Part shown: one piece after another, positions 6,985-13,661 of the stretch | Layout of the letters: each line of letters begins with the position of its first letter | Position numbering within the stretch: the stretch's first letter is position 1 | IMG/VR virus record: IMGVR_UViG_3300007735_000515 | Location: 1 to 24,638 of that record | DNA from: a virus | Length of the DNA: 24,638 bases | Reading direction: 5' to 3' (one strand) | Program-made: the position numbers and the translations under genes | Notes under the pieces: generated by a model | Seen by the model: only the letters and a program-made list of their open reading frames with translations | What the model was told of the DNA's origin: nothing | The model's database searches: none

Positions 6985-8010
6985 ATGGCTGAAGTAAAAG
7001 ATGGCGATATTGTATTTGAATATCCAGATGATGATGATGAAATTTCAGGTAACAAACTACCTGATGAAAAAGAAGTTTTCATTCAAAAAGAAAAAAATGA
7101 AGTAAAAGTAGAAACAAAAGCAGATGATATTGCTCTAGAAATAGAAGACGATACACCTCCTGAAGACAAAGGTAAAGAACCCTTACCTAAAGAAAAAGTA
7201 GAAGAATTAGAAAATGATACGCTAGAAGATTATTCAGAGCGTGTTAAACAGCGTATGGCTCAGCTTAAAAAAGTTTGGCATGATGAAAGACGTGCTAAAG
7301 AAGCTGCTGATCGTGAACGTGAAGAAGCAATTAAATATGCTAGACATATTGCTGAAGAAAATAAAAAGTTAAAAACTACTTTAAGTAATGGTGAAGAAGC
7401 ATATATTAAAACTCTTAAAGAAGCTTTAGAACAGCAATTAGCTTTAGCTAAAAGAGATTATGGTGAAGCATACGATTTAGGCGATAAAGATAAAATTATT
7501 GAAGCACAGTCTAAAATGAATGATGCTCAGTTTAAATTGTCTCAAGCTCAAAATTATGAAAGAAAGTATGATCCTTCTTTACAAAACAATGAAAAAGATG
7601 TATATATACAACAAAATGAACAACCTTCATTTAAACCAGACGATAAAGCCTTAAAATGGCAAGAAAGTAATGATTGGTTTGGTAAAGATGAAGAAATGAC
7701 AAGCCTTGCATTAGGCTTACATGAGAAATTAGTTAGAAGTGGGATCAGTCCTACATCTGATGAATATTACCGTCGTATTGATACTACGATGCAAAAACGA
7801 TTCCCAGAATACTTTGGGGATGCAACGCTAGACGAGGAAAAACCCGCCGAGCGCACTAAACCTTCGACTGTAGTTGCTCCGGCAACGCGTAGTACCGCGC
7901 CTAAAAAAGTACGATTGACGAAGACACAAGTAGCGTTAGCCAAGAAATTTGGTCTAACACCGGAACAATATGCAAGAGAAACTTTAAAATTGGAGAACGC
8001 AAATGGATAA
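6985..8010 (+). CDS. Putative capsid scaffolding protein
   Basis: Scaffolding proteins guide assembly of the major capsid protein and leave before or during packaging. This 341-residue protein has the expected build. The N-terminus is very acidic (DDDDE at 16-20, overall Asp/Glu-rich to about 80), the middle is a long charged coiled-coil (about 80-195), and the C-terminus is basic. That tail (KKVRLTKTQVALAKKFGL, about 309-326) looks like a helix-turn-helix coat-binding end as in P22-type scaffolds. It lies between the portal and capsid genes and overlaps the next gene by 8 bases. No protease motif is visible, so it is not a protease-scaffold fusion. RBS AGGAGA precedes the ATG. Assignment is by architecture and position. 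Confidence 0.7.
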   Translation: MAEVKDGDIVFEYPDDDDEISGNKLPDEKEVFIQKEKNEVKVETKADDIALEIEDDTPPEDKGKEPLPKEKVEELENDTLEDYSERVKQRMAQLKKVWHDERRAKEAADREREEAIKYARHIAEENKKLKTTLSNGEEAYIKTLKEALEQQLALAKRDYGEAYDLGDKDKIIEAQSKMNDAQFKLSQAQNYERKYDPSLQNNEKDVYIQQNEQPSFKPDDKALKWQESNDWFGKDEEMTSLALGLHEKLVRSGISPTSDEYYRRIDTTMQKRFPEYFGDATLDEEKPAERTKPSTVVAPATRSTAPKKVRLTKTQVALAKKFGLTPEQYARETLKLENANG

Positions 8011-8452
8011 TAACAGAATAGATCGTGAACAAGACACAAGAGATGATTTTCAAAGACCCGATAGCTGGAAACCTGCATCATTATTACCTGAATTTAAAAA
8101 GGTACCTGGTTGGGCTTATAGGTGGATTCGTACAAGTGTTATGAATGATCCTGATAATCTAAATGTATCCTCCAAAATGCGTGAAGGATGGGAACCCGTT
8201 AAATTAGCGGACCACCCTGAAATGAAGTTAATGGTCGACCAAAATTCCCGTTTCAAAGACGGCGTTGAAATTGGTGGATTATTACTTTGCAAGATTCCAG
8301 AAGAGTTCGTTGCCCAACGTAAGGCTCACTATGCTAAACAAGCACAGCAACAAGCCGATGCAGTTGACAACAGCTTTATGAAACAAAATGACCCACGTAT
8401 GCCTCTTTTCTCAGAGAAGAAGTCTACAACGTCATTTGGTAAAGGTAATTAA
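8003..8452 (+). CDS. Hypothetical head-region protein
   Basis: A 149-residue, hydrophilic, Trp-containing protein between the scaffold and decoration-like genes. It contains WAYRWIRTSVMNDPDNLNV (about 36-54) and REGWEPVKLADHPEMK (about 60-75), a pattern I recall from uncharacterised proteins next to phage capsid genes. The middle, GGLLLCKIPEEFV, may be a small beta-turn-helix element, and the C-terminus is Gln/Lys-rich and probably disordered. It overlaps the scaffold gene by 8 bases, so its translation is probably coupled. The function is unknown. A head-assembly role is suggested only by position. Confidence 0.8.
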   Translation: MDNNRIDREQDTRDDFQRPDSWKPASLLPEFKKVPGWAYRWIRTSVMNDPDNLNVSSKMREGWEPVKLADHPEMKLMVDQNSRFKDGVEIGGLLLCKIPEEFVAQRKAHYAKQAQQQADAVDNSFMKQNDPRMPLFSEKKSTTSFGKGN

Positions 8453-8475
8453 TATAAACTTATAAGGAGAATAAA

Positions 8476-9099
8476 ATGGCATATCCAACCATTAACAGTC
8501 CTTACGGTTTTGAACCAGTTAATCGTTATGACGGTATTCCGTACGCCGGGGCAACTTTACAGATCCCAATCGGTGCTGCATACAATACTCCAATTTATAA
8601 CGGTTCTTCAGTAAAAATCGTACAGAACGGAACAATTGAATTATCAGGTGCTACAACTACCGGTACTATTATTGGTGTTGCGACTGGTTTCCAATACACC
8701 AATTCATCAGGCCAAACAGTTCAAGCTCAATACTACCCAGGTACTAGCGTTACTAACGCTATTGCTTACGTAGTTGTTGATGCATCAGCTGAATTTAAAG
8801 TAGCACTAACAGTTTCAGGCGCTCCTACAGTAGTAGTTGGTGCTAATGCAAGTATTGTTGGTACAAACTTAGCTGAAATTCAAAACGGTACTGGCTCAGC
8901 AACAACAGGTAATTCACAAGCTTCATGCGTGATCCCTGCTAACGGTGCTGGATCAGCAACAACATTACCATGGAGAGTAGTTGCAGTAGTTCCAGACACA
9001 GCTTACTTGTCAGGCTCTACAGTGCTTTATCCAGAAGTACTTGTAAAAATTAACAACCCACAATTAACTGCCCTTACTGGCGTTAATTACGTAGCTTAA
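8476..9099 (+). CDS. Putative capsid decoration/virion protein
   Basis: A 207-residue, Gly/Thr/Ser/Val-rich protein, mostly beta-strand by appearance, placed immediately before the major capsid gene where decoration or head-stabilising proteins are common. The start MAYPTINSPYGFEPVN resembles the conserved N-terminus of uncharacterised virion proteins from many aquatic phages. A strong ribosome site (AAGGAGA) lies upstream, as for the major capsid gene, which suggests high expression. No catalytic motif or signal peptide is seen. An alternative is another minor head protein. The structural call is firmer than the decoration role. Confidence 0.65.
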   Translation: MAYPTINSPYGFEPVNRYDGIPYAGATLQIPIGAAYNTPIYNGSSVKIVQNGTIELSGATTTGTIIGVATGFQYTNSSGQTVQAQYYPGTSVTNAIAYVVVDASAEFKVALTVSGAPTVVVGANASIVGTNLAEIQNGTGSATTGNSQASCVIPANGAGSATTLPWRVVAVVPDTAYLSGSTVLYPEVLVKINNPQLTALTGVNYVA

Positions 9100-9115
9100 C
9101 TAAGGAGAATAAAAC

Positions 9116-10030
9116 ATGGCTATTTCACGTGCACAGCTCCTAAAAGAGCTATTACCAGGTCTTAACGCGCTATTCGGTTTAGAGTACAAGCGTTATGGCG
9201 AAGAACATAAAGAAGTTTACGAAACAGAAACTTCAGAACGTTCATTCGAAGAAGAAACAAAACTTTCAGGTTTCTCAGCAGCACCAGTCAAAAACGAAGG
9301 CACAGCTATCGCTTATGACAATGCTCAAGAAGCTTGGACAGCTCGATACAATCATCAAACTATCGCTCTTGGCTTCAGCTTAACTGAAGAAGCTGTAGAA
9401 GATAACTTGTATGACACATTATCAGCACGTTACACAAAAGCTTTAGCTCGCGCTATGGCATACACAAAACAAGTTAAAGCAGCTGCAGTATTAAACAATG
9501 GCTTCAACACTTCTGGTTCTTACAACGGCGGTGATGGTGTTTCATTATTTAACACAGCTCACCCACTTGTTTCTGGCGGTACAAACAGCAACACTCAATC
9601 AACTCCAACAGACTTGAACGAAACAGCGTTAGAAAATGCAGTTATTCAAATCGCTGCTTGGACAGATGAGCGTGGTCTTTTAATCGCTGCTCAACCACGT
9701 AAGTTAGTAGTTCCACCTGGCAATCAGTTCGTTGCAACACGCTTGCTCGAAACTGAACTTCGTGTTTCTACAGCTGACAACGACATCAACGCTATTAAGA
9801 ATAATGGTTCAATTCCAGAAGGTTACACAATTAACCACTTCTTAACAGATCCTGATGCGTACTTCTTAACAACTGATGTTCCTAACGGCATGAAGCACTT
9901 TGTGCGTACACCATTATCAACATCTATGGATGGCGACTTCGACACAGGTAACGTACGTTACAAAGCTCGTGAGCGTTATTCATTTGGTTGGTCAGATCCT
10001 CTCGGTATGTGGGGTTCACCAGGCGCTTAA
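9116..10030 (+). CDS. Major capsid protein, Mu gpT-like
   Basis: The main shell protein, expected to have the HK97 fold. The 304-residue sequence shows features I associate with Mu gpT-type major head subunits: an N-terminal helical start (AISRAQLLKELLPGLNALFG), a helix around residues 100-125 (SARYTKALARAMAYTKQV), the loop DGVSLFNTAHPLVSGGT (about 140-156), then RGLLIAAQPRKLVVPPG (about 186-202) and the C-terminal RYSFGWSDPLGMWGSPGA. The AAGGAG ribosome site is strong. A terminator directly after the gene limits read-through, so capsid output may be tuned separately from the downstream virion genes. Codon choice looks more optimised (more GC-ending codons) than in neighbouring low-expression genes. 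Confidence 0.92.
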   Translation: MAISRAQLLKELLPGLNALFGLEYKRYGEEHKEVYETETSERSFEEETKLSGFSAAPVKNEGTAIAYDNAQEAWTARYNHQTIALGFSLTEEAVEDNLYDTLSARYTKALARAMAYTKQVKAAAVLNNGFNTSGSYNGGDGVSLFNTAHPLVSGGTNSNTQSTPTDLNETALENAVIQIAAWTDERGLLIAAQPRKLVVPPGNQFVATRLLETELRVSTADNDINAIKNNGSIPEGYTINHFLTDPDAYFLTTDVPNGMKHFVRTPLSTSMDGDFDTGNVRYKARERYSFGWSDPLGMWGSPGA

Positions 10031-10055
10031 TAGCAACTGGCTACGTACTATTAAA

Positions 10056-10086
10056 GGGGCTTGCTTAAAACGCAGGCCCTTTTTTC
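10056..10086 (+). terminator. Rho-independent terminator after the capsid gene
   Basis: Stem GGGCTTGC (10057-10064) with GCAGGCCC (10072-10079), one G-T wobble, a 7-base loop and a run of T (10080-10085). It separates the head operon from the pqqA cassette. Confidence 0.85.
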
Positions 10087-10125
10087 ATGGTTTTACGTAA
10101 GAATAAAAGTCAAAAAAGTAATATA

Positions 10126-10154
10126 TTGACAACTGTACACATAGGGTGTACTAA
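10126..10154 (+). promoter_or_regulatory. Strong sigma70-type promoter for pqqA
   Basis: A perfect -35, TTGACA (10126-10131), a 17-base spacer and the -10 TACTAA (10149-10154). Transcription would begin near 10161, about 28 bases before the pqqA ATG. It is the closest match to the bacterial consensus that I see in the window, and it sits inside the structural gene block right after a terminator. Confidence 0.85.
10135..10151. promoter_or_regulatory. Operator-like palindrome inside the pqqA promoter
   Basis: GTACAC (10135-10140), five bases, GTGTAC (10146-10151): perfect six-base arms lying in the spacer and running into the -10. A bound regulator would block RNA polymerase. No candidate regulator gene is adjacent, so a host or distant phage protein would have to act here. 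Confidence 0.5.
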
Positions 10155-10188
10155 AATATAGAACAATTGATTTACTAAGGAGAACGTT

Positions 10189-10260
10189 ATGTGGACTAAA
10201 CCAGTAGCAACAGAAATGAGATTTGGCTTTGAAGTAACTATGTACGTAATGAACAAGTAA
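10189..10260 (+). CDS. pqqA: PqqA: PQQ precursor peptide
   Basis: This 23-residue ORF reads as a complete PqqA, the ribosomally made peptide from which pyrroloquinoline quinone is built. In known systems PqqE (radical SAM), with chaperone PqqD, crosslinks a Glu and a Tyr of PqqA; the product is then cut out and oxidised by other Pqq enzymes. The required pair is present as E15 and Y19 in EVTMY, the same positions as in the 23-residue Klebsiella peptide as I recall it. The MWTKP start and RFGFEVTMY core also match proteobacterial PqqA. RBS AAGGAG lies 5 bases before the ATG. The gene has its own promoter, an operator-like site and terminators on both sides. No other pqq gene is in the window, so host enzymes would be needed. 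It is too short for default gene finders. Confidence 0.92.
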   Translation: MWTKPVATEMRFGFEVTMYVMNK

Positions 10261-10289
10261 TGATTATAGTAACTGATTGCTATTAAATT

Positions 10290-10311
10290 AGGGGCTTCGG
10301 CCCCTTTTTTT
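10290..10311 (+). terminator. Rho-independent terminator after pqqA
   Basis: Stem AGGGGC / GCCCCT closed by a TTCG tetraloop (C(UUCG)G in RNA, a very stable loop), followed by T residues to 10311. It ends the one-gene pqqA transcript 30 bases after the stop. Confidence 0.92.
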
Positions 10312-10312
10312 A

Positions 10313-10321
10313 TGATATAAT
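10313..10321 (+). promoter_or_regulatory. Extended -10 promoter restarting the virion operon
   Basis: TGATATAAT is a perfect TGnTATAAT extended -10, sitting immediately after the pqqA terminator. No good -35 exists (that position lies in the terminator stem), but extended -10 promoters can work without one. Transcription would begin near 10328, just before the structured leader. Confidence 0.6.
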
Positions 10322-10359
10322 GCTTGCAAATAGTACCAATTCAGGTATTATTTGGGAAT

Positions 10360-10413
10360 CCGGGTTACCCGGTTTATTAGACTGTCCCGGCAGACGCATA
10401 TAAGACTAATAAG
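10360..10413 (+). ncRNA. Structured RNA leader (possible Mu-gpT-DE-type element)
   Basis: The 114-base leader between the presumed start (about 10328) and the virion gene ATG (10442) can fold into two units. One is a CCGGG/CCCGG hairpin (10360-10364 with 10368-10372). The other is a TTATTAG/CTAATAA stem (10374-10380 with 10406-10412) that encloses CTG/CAG (10382-10384 with 10391-10393). The inner loop carries a second CCCGG (10386-10390) that could instead pair with CCGGG at 10360, a pseudoknot or switch. I recall a metagenomic RNA class named Mu-gpT-DE, found downstream of gpT-type capsid genes. Position makes membership plausible but it is untested. Confidence 0.5.
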
Positions 10414-10441
10414 CCTAACTTTATATGAAGGAAAAATTATT

Positions 10442-10915
10442 ATGGCATCTACAACCTTTTCGGGTCCAGTGACGTCTACAGCTGGTTTTATTACAGGCGC
10501 AGGCGTAAACTCAACAGTAACAGCATCTACATTAACAGTAACAGCAGCTGACTACAATGGTCAGACAATTAACTTAAGCCGTGCAGCAGGTATCACAGTA
10601 ACATTACCAGCAGCTACAGGTTCAAATGCTGTATACAGATTTGTAGTTTCAACAACAGTTACATCAAACAGCTACAAGATTCAAGTTGCTAACTCAACAG
10701 ATGTAATGAACGGCATTTTAAATGTGTCAGGTGCAACAGGCACTCCATTCGGTACACTTCCAGCTTCTGATACAATCACAATGAACGGTTCAACTTCAGG
10801 TGGTTTAGCTGGTTCAGTTGTAACAGTTACTGATATTGCTTCAGGTATTTTCGAAGTATCTGGTGCTTTAATTGGTTCTGGCGTTGTTGTTACACCATTC
10901 AGCGCAGCTGTATAA
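10442..10915 (+). CDS. Putative virion protein downstream of structured leader
   Basis: A 157-residue Thr/Ser/Gly/Val-rich, beta-type protein with no charged catalytic motifs, typical of virion surface or decoration proteins. The pattern ADYNGQTINLSRAAGITVTLP (from about residue 35), then a YRFVVSTTVTSNSYKIQV-like strand pair, fits a beta-sandwich. I chose the ATG at 10442, with AAGGA 10-15 bases upstream, over one at 10352. The earlier start would translate through the leader hairpins, and its first 30 residues look unlike the rest. The gene has its own promoter, leader and trailing hairpin, so it appears to be separately regulated and perhaps highly expressed. Its exact role is unknown. Confidence 0.75.
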   Translation: MASTTFSGPVTSTAGFITGAGVNSTVTASTLTVTAADYNGQTINLSRAAGITVTLPAATGSNAVYRFVVSTTVTSNSYKIQVANSTDVMNGILNVSGATGTPFGTLPASDTITMNGSTSGGLAGSVVTVTDIASGIFEVSGALIGSGVVVTPFSAAV

Positions 10916-10923
10916 TTAATCAT

Positions 10924-10945
10924 GGGGGGCGTTTAGCCCCCTTAC
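10924..10945 (+). terminator. GC hairpin after the virion gene, weak terminator
   Basis: GGGGGC (10925-10930) pairs with GCCCCC (10936-10941) around GTTTA. Only a broken T tract (TTACTT) follows, so it may be an inefficient terminator that lets some transcription reach the next gene, or a 3'-end stabiliser. Confidence 0.6.
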
Positions 10946-10967
10946 TTAAAAACAAAGGAGATTAATT

Positions 10968-11480
10968 ATGATGCAATATGATGTAAGACAAGCTCACATA
11001 AATTCTAGTGGTTATTTAGTAAAATATCCTGTACGAGTTAAAGGACTATCATTTACTGGTACTGCTAGTGCTGGATATATAGTTTTATTTGATACTTCAT
11101 CAGCTCCTGTATCAGCAAGTGTAACCTATGCTCAAAGTGGAACTACAGTAACTGTAACTAAAGTTGCTCATGGTTTAAATACTGGAGACGTTATAGGTAT
11201 TCATTTTGCTTCTAATGGTTCAGGTGTTTCAGCAACTGATGGTACATATACTATTACTAGAACAGGCGCAGATACATTTACGCTTACCGATATTAATTCA
11301 CGCACAATAACAAGTACTGCTGCAGTGTACGCTATTGGTAAATGGCTTTTAACATATGAAACTACGGCTGGTGATACATATAATAATGCTCCTATCGTTC
11401 CTGGTGAAGGTGTAAGAGCAGAAACAGCTGTGTATGCTGAAATTTCTAATGTAGATTCTGCGCAAATTTATTATGGCTAA
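10968..11480 (+). CDS. Putative virion structural protein with internal beta domain
   Basis: A 170-residue beta-rich protein. The N-terminus, MMQYDVRQAHINSSGYLV, resembles uncharacterised proteins of aquatic phages that occur near the capsid gene. Residues 50-120 form an inserted-looking domain (VTYAQSGTTVTVTKVAHGL...GDVIGIHF...DGTYTITRTGADTFTLTD), a pattern I associate with small beta-sandwich modules reused in tail and decoration proteins. The AAAGGAG ribosome site at 10954-10960 favours the first of two adjacent ATGs. It overlaps the next gene by 8 bases. A decoration, spike or connector accessory role is possible. Confidence 0.7.
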   Translation: MMQYDVRQAHINSSGYLVKYPVRVKGLSFTGTASAGYIVLFDTSSAPVSASVTYAQSGTTVTVTKVAHGLNTGDVIGIHFASNGSGVSATDGTYTITRTGADTFTLTDINSRTITSTAAVYAIGKWLLTYETTAGDTYNNAPIVPGEGVRAETAVYAEISNVDSAQIYYG

Positions 11481-11727
11481 AAAAGGCGTATCATTAGCAG
11501 TCGGACGTGGTGAGAAGCTCCCTGTGTCTAAAGGCGCAGGTCTCACTGCTAAAGGTCGTGCTAAATATAATGCGGCTACAGGATCAAACTTAAAGGCGCC
11601 ACAACCACAAGGCGGTGCTCGTAAACGTTCATTCTGTGCTCGTATGTCTGGAATGCCTGGTCCTATGAAAGATGAAAAAGGTAGACCTACTCGTAAGGCT
11701 GCTTCTTTAAAAAGGTGGAAATGCTAA
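11473..11727 (+). CDS. Small basic conserved phage protein
   Basis: An 84-residue, strongly basic, Gly/Lys/Arg-rich protein. The stretches GVSLAVGRGEKLPVSKGAGL (5-24), TGSNLKAPQPQGGARKRSFC (36-55) and KDEKGRPTRKAASLKRWKC (66-84) look highly constrained. I recall near-identical proteins in many phages and some bacteria under a domain-of-unknown-function label (possibly DUF6321; number not verified). Its two cysteines, C55 and the C-terminal C84, do not form an obvious metal site. It overlaps the preceding gene by 8 bases and shares one base with the next start. Nucleic-acid or ribosome binding is conceivable from its charge, but no function is known to me. Confidence 0.8.
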   Translation: MAKKGVSLAVGRGEKLPVSKGAGLTAKGRAKYNAATGSNLKAPQPQGGARKRSFCARMSGMPGPMKDEKGRPTRKAASLKRWKC

Positions 11728-11945
11728 TGAGTACAGAAAGAGAATTAGCCGAACACGGTATCGAAATAAAACATATTCAAACAGATGTGGATACTCTTAT
11801 GGAAGATATGAATGAATTAAAAAAAAGACTTGACGCCATTGAGAACACTCTTAATGAAATTAAAGGTGGTTGGAAAGCATTTATTTTTATTGCAGGTCTT
11901 GGATCAGCCGTAGTTAGTTGGGTAGTTACACACTGGTTAAAATAA
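11727..11945 (+). CDS. XhlA-like coiled-coil membrane protein (holin-associated)
   Basis: A 72-residue protein with an acidic/basic heptad-like coiled coil (about residues 3-46) and one C-terminal membrane helix (51-71, AFIFIAGLGSAVVSWVVTHW), ending LK. This matches the layout of the haemolysin XhlA family, small phage membrane proteins linked to lysis. The ATG at 11727 shares its A with the previous stop (TAATG) and has GGTGG 8 bases upstream. Earlier GTG/ATG starts at 11715 and 11721 are less likely. No endolysin lies next to it, and a second holin-like gene sits at 24149. The family call is architectural; a lysis role is inferred. Confidence 0.65.
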   Translation: MSTERELAEHGIEIKHIQTDVDTLMEDMNELKKRLDAIENTLNEIKGGWKAFIFIAGLGSAVVSWVVTHWLK

Positions 11946-11946
11946 T

Positions 11947-12189
11947 ATGAAATCTTTTATAGACAGAGTGTTTAAATCAAAACAACAAAAGCAAAAGGAA
12001 CTATTAGATGACATCACTAATACAGAAGTTATTGAAGAAAATAAAGAAATACTTAGCAAACAAATTGAAATAAGTATTAAAAAACACGTAGAAGAAGTAA
12101 AAGAAGAAGTAGTTAAACATAAAAAACCTAACCACTTCCCAGATTGTAATTGTTTTAAATGTTTAAGGTGGAAACAACATGCCCAGTAA
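11947..12189 (+). CDS. Small charged protein with C-terminal Cys cluster
   Basis: An 80-residue Lys/Glu-rich helical protein. Most of it (8-60) could be a coiled coil. The C-terminus has H63 and C67-x-C69-x2-C72 in the context HFPDCNCFKCLRW, a possible metal-binding knuckle. It begins two bases after the XhlA-like gene and overlaps the next gene by 11 bases, so it is likely coupled to both. There is no signal peptide or membrane segment, so it is not an Rz/Rz1-type spanin. I do not recognise a family. Confidence 0.7.
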   Translation: MKSFIDRVFKSKQQKQKELLDDITNTEVIEENKEILSKQIEISIKKHVEEVKEEVVKHKKPNHFPDCNCFKCLRWKQHAQ

Positions 12190-12739
12190 ATCAAAAGCAC
12201 AACACAACTTAATGGCTGCAGTGGCTAATAACCCAAAGTTTGCTAAAAAAGTTGGTATTAAAAAATCAATAGGAGAAGAATTTATGAAAGCAGATAAAAG
12301 TAAGAAGTTCGCATCAGGCGGATCACTTAAAGAAGTTAATTCAAGTGAGAATCCTGGTTTATCAAAATTACCAACGGAGGTTAGGAATAAAATGGGCTAC
12401 ATGAAAAAAGGTGGTATGGCTAAAGGCTATGCAAAAGGTGGTTGTGCAACTAAATCTGATGCAAAGATGATTGCTAAAAAAGAAGTTAAAGGACATGAAT
12501 CATCAATGCATGGTATGAAAAAAGGTGGAGCTTGTAAAGGCTACGCTAAAGGTGGCATTATAGAAAAAGGCACTAAAGAAAAATATGCATCTAAAGCTGC
12601 TATGATGAAACACGAAAAGAAAGAATCTAAATCAGAAGAAATGAAAGAACACGGTATGAAAAAAGGCGGCATGTGTGGTAAGTATGCACGTGGCGGTGGC
12701 GTGGAGAAAAAAGGTAAAACAAAAGGTAAATTAATTTAA
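12179..12739 (+). CDS. Lys/Gly-rich repeat protein with KGKTKGK tail
   Basis: A 186-residue, very basic protein. The N-terminal 35 residues (KSKAQHNLMAAVANNPKFAK, then VGIKKSIGEEF) resemble a small domain I recall as DUF3008-like (not verified). The rest is low complexity with repeated KKGGMAKGYAKGG, KKGGACKGYAKGG and KKGGMCGKYARGG units carrying regular Cys/His/Met residues, ending GKTKGKLI. That end matches the tag on several neighbours (12751, 13380, 15677). It may bind DNA, RNA or an acidic virion surface. The repeats resemble no enzyme. A ribosome site, AGGTGG, precedes the ATG. The function is unknown. Confidence 0.75.
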   Translation: MPSKSKAQHNLMAAVANNPKFAKKVGIKKSIGEEFMKADKSKKFASGGSLKEVNSSENPGLSKLPTEVRNKMGYMKKGGMAKGYAKGGCATKSDAKMIAKKEVKGHESSMHGMKKGGACKGYAKGGIIEKGTKEKYASKAAMMKHEKKESKSEEMKEHGMKKGGMCGKYARGGGVEKKGKTKGKLI

Positions 12740-12750
12740 GGAGTATAAAA

Positions 12751-13377
12751 ATGGCTGGTTTAAAAATATTTGGAAAAACATTAGTAGAAGATGAAGACAT
12801 GCCAAAACTTAAAATTTTAGGTAAAGAAATTACTGAACCTGAAATGAAAATTTTAGGAAAAACAGGTAAAGAAATTAACGAAGCCATGAAAGGTGATGGT
12901 AAGTTAAGAGTTTTTGGACAAACGTTAGAGGATATGCGTCAAAATAGACGTAAGACTGGAGAAACATTTCCATCTAAATTTACTAAAAATACATTATCAC
13001 AATCAAGTATTGATAATTTACAACCTTCTGTAGCTTCACGAGTAGATTTTAGTGATGAAAAAAAAGGTCCTAATTTTAAAGTAGCTAAAAAACAAACTAA
13101 AAAAACTGAAACAAAAGAAGGAGAAAGAGGCAGTGTAGATAGAACTGATGAAGTTAAAGCTTCTGGTCCTGATATGGGTAAAGTAAATAAAGAAGAATCT
13201 AAACCAGCTAGAGAATTTACTGCCACAGAAAAAGCTCAAAATTTAATGTCTCCTGGTTATAACAAGAAAAAAGGTGGCGTTATTAAAAAGATGGCTTCAG
13301 GTGGTAAAGTAGGTTCTGCATCACGTCGAGCTGATGGATGTGCAATGCGTGGTAAAACAAAAGGGAGAATAATTTAA
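12751..13377 (+). CDS. Unrecognised protein with KILGK repeats and GKTKGR tail
   Basis: A 208-residue charged protein. The first 60 residues contain four short similar units (LKIFGKTL, LKILGKEI, MKILGKTG, LRVFGQTL) spaced about 15-20 residues apart, like repeated beta-hairpins. The middle is Lys/Glu/Ser-rich and probably disordered. The C-terminus, KKMASGGKVGSASRRADGC, then GKTKGRII, nearly matches the next protein's end (SSASSRADGCC, GKTKGRIV). AAGGAG lies upstream. It is followed two bases later by the next tagged gene. The shared tail suggests a common partner or location for these proteins. Confidence 0.75.
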   Translation: MAGLKIFGKTLVEDEDMPKLKILGKEITEPEMKILGKTGKEINEAMKGDGKLRVFGQTLEDMRQNRRKTGETFPSKFTKNTLSQSSIDNLQPSVASRVDFSDEKKGPNFKVAKKQTKKTETKEGERGSVDRTDEVKASGPDMGKVNKEESKPAREFTATEKAQNLMSPGYNKKKGGVIKKMASGGKVGSASRRADGCAMRGKTKGRII

Positions 13378-13379
13378 TC

Positions 13380-13661
13380 ATGGCTGAAAAAGATCCAAAT
13401 CAAATGGCAGCTGAAAAGCTAGATAAAGAAACAAAAAAAGCTCAAGCTGATCAAGCAGCTAAGTTAGAAGAAGCATCAGAAAAAGTAAGACAAGGTAAAA
13501 TTCAACCTCCTACAAATAATGATATGGGTCCACTACCTAAAAAGAACTCTAAAGGTGCTGGATTAGTAAGACCTTATAAAAAAGGTGGTTCAGTTTCATC
13601 AGCTTCATCACGTGCAGATGGCTGTTGCACAAAAGGTAAAACAAAAGGTAGGATTGTATAA
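13380..13661 (+). CDS. Small tagged protein (ADGC-GKTKGR tail)
   Basis: A 93-residue protein. The N-terminal half is an Ala/Lys/Glu/Gln helix (1-45), followed by a Pro-rich linker (PPTNNDMGPLP) and the C-terminal tag KKGGSVSSASSRADGC, then TKGKTKGRIV. The tag is shared with the upstream protein almost residue for residue. Its stop overlaps the next start by one base. I recall this ADG(x)nGKTKGR ending from small proteins of many uncultured phages. No function is established as far as I know. The helical N-terminus would be the specific part and the tail the common part. Confidence 0.75.
   Translation: MAEKDPNQMAAEKLDKETKKAQADQAAKLEEASEKVRQGKIQPPTNNDMGPLPKKNSKGAGLVRPYKKGGSVSSASSRADGCCTKGKTKGRIV

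Noticed and set aside
10352-10441. Longer ORF start (ATG-like start at 10352) for the virion gene
   Set aside because: It would translate the structured leader, the added residues are Arg/Ile-rich and unlike the body, and a good ribosome site precedes 10442.
10681-10923. Antisense ORF opposite the virion gene
   Set aside because: It mirrors the Thr/Val-rich codon pattern of the + strand gene, lacks a ribosome site and has no promoter.
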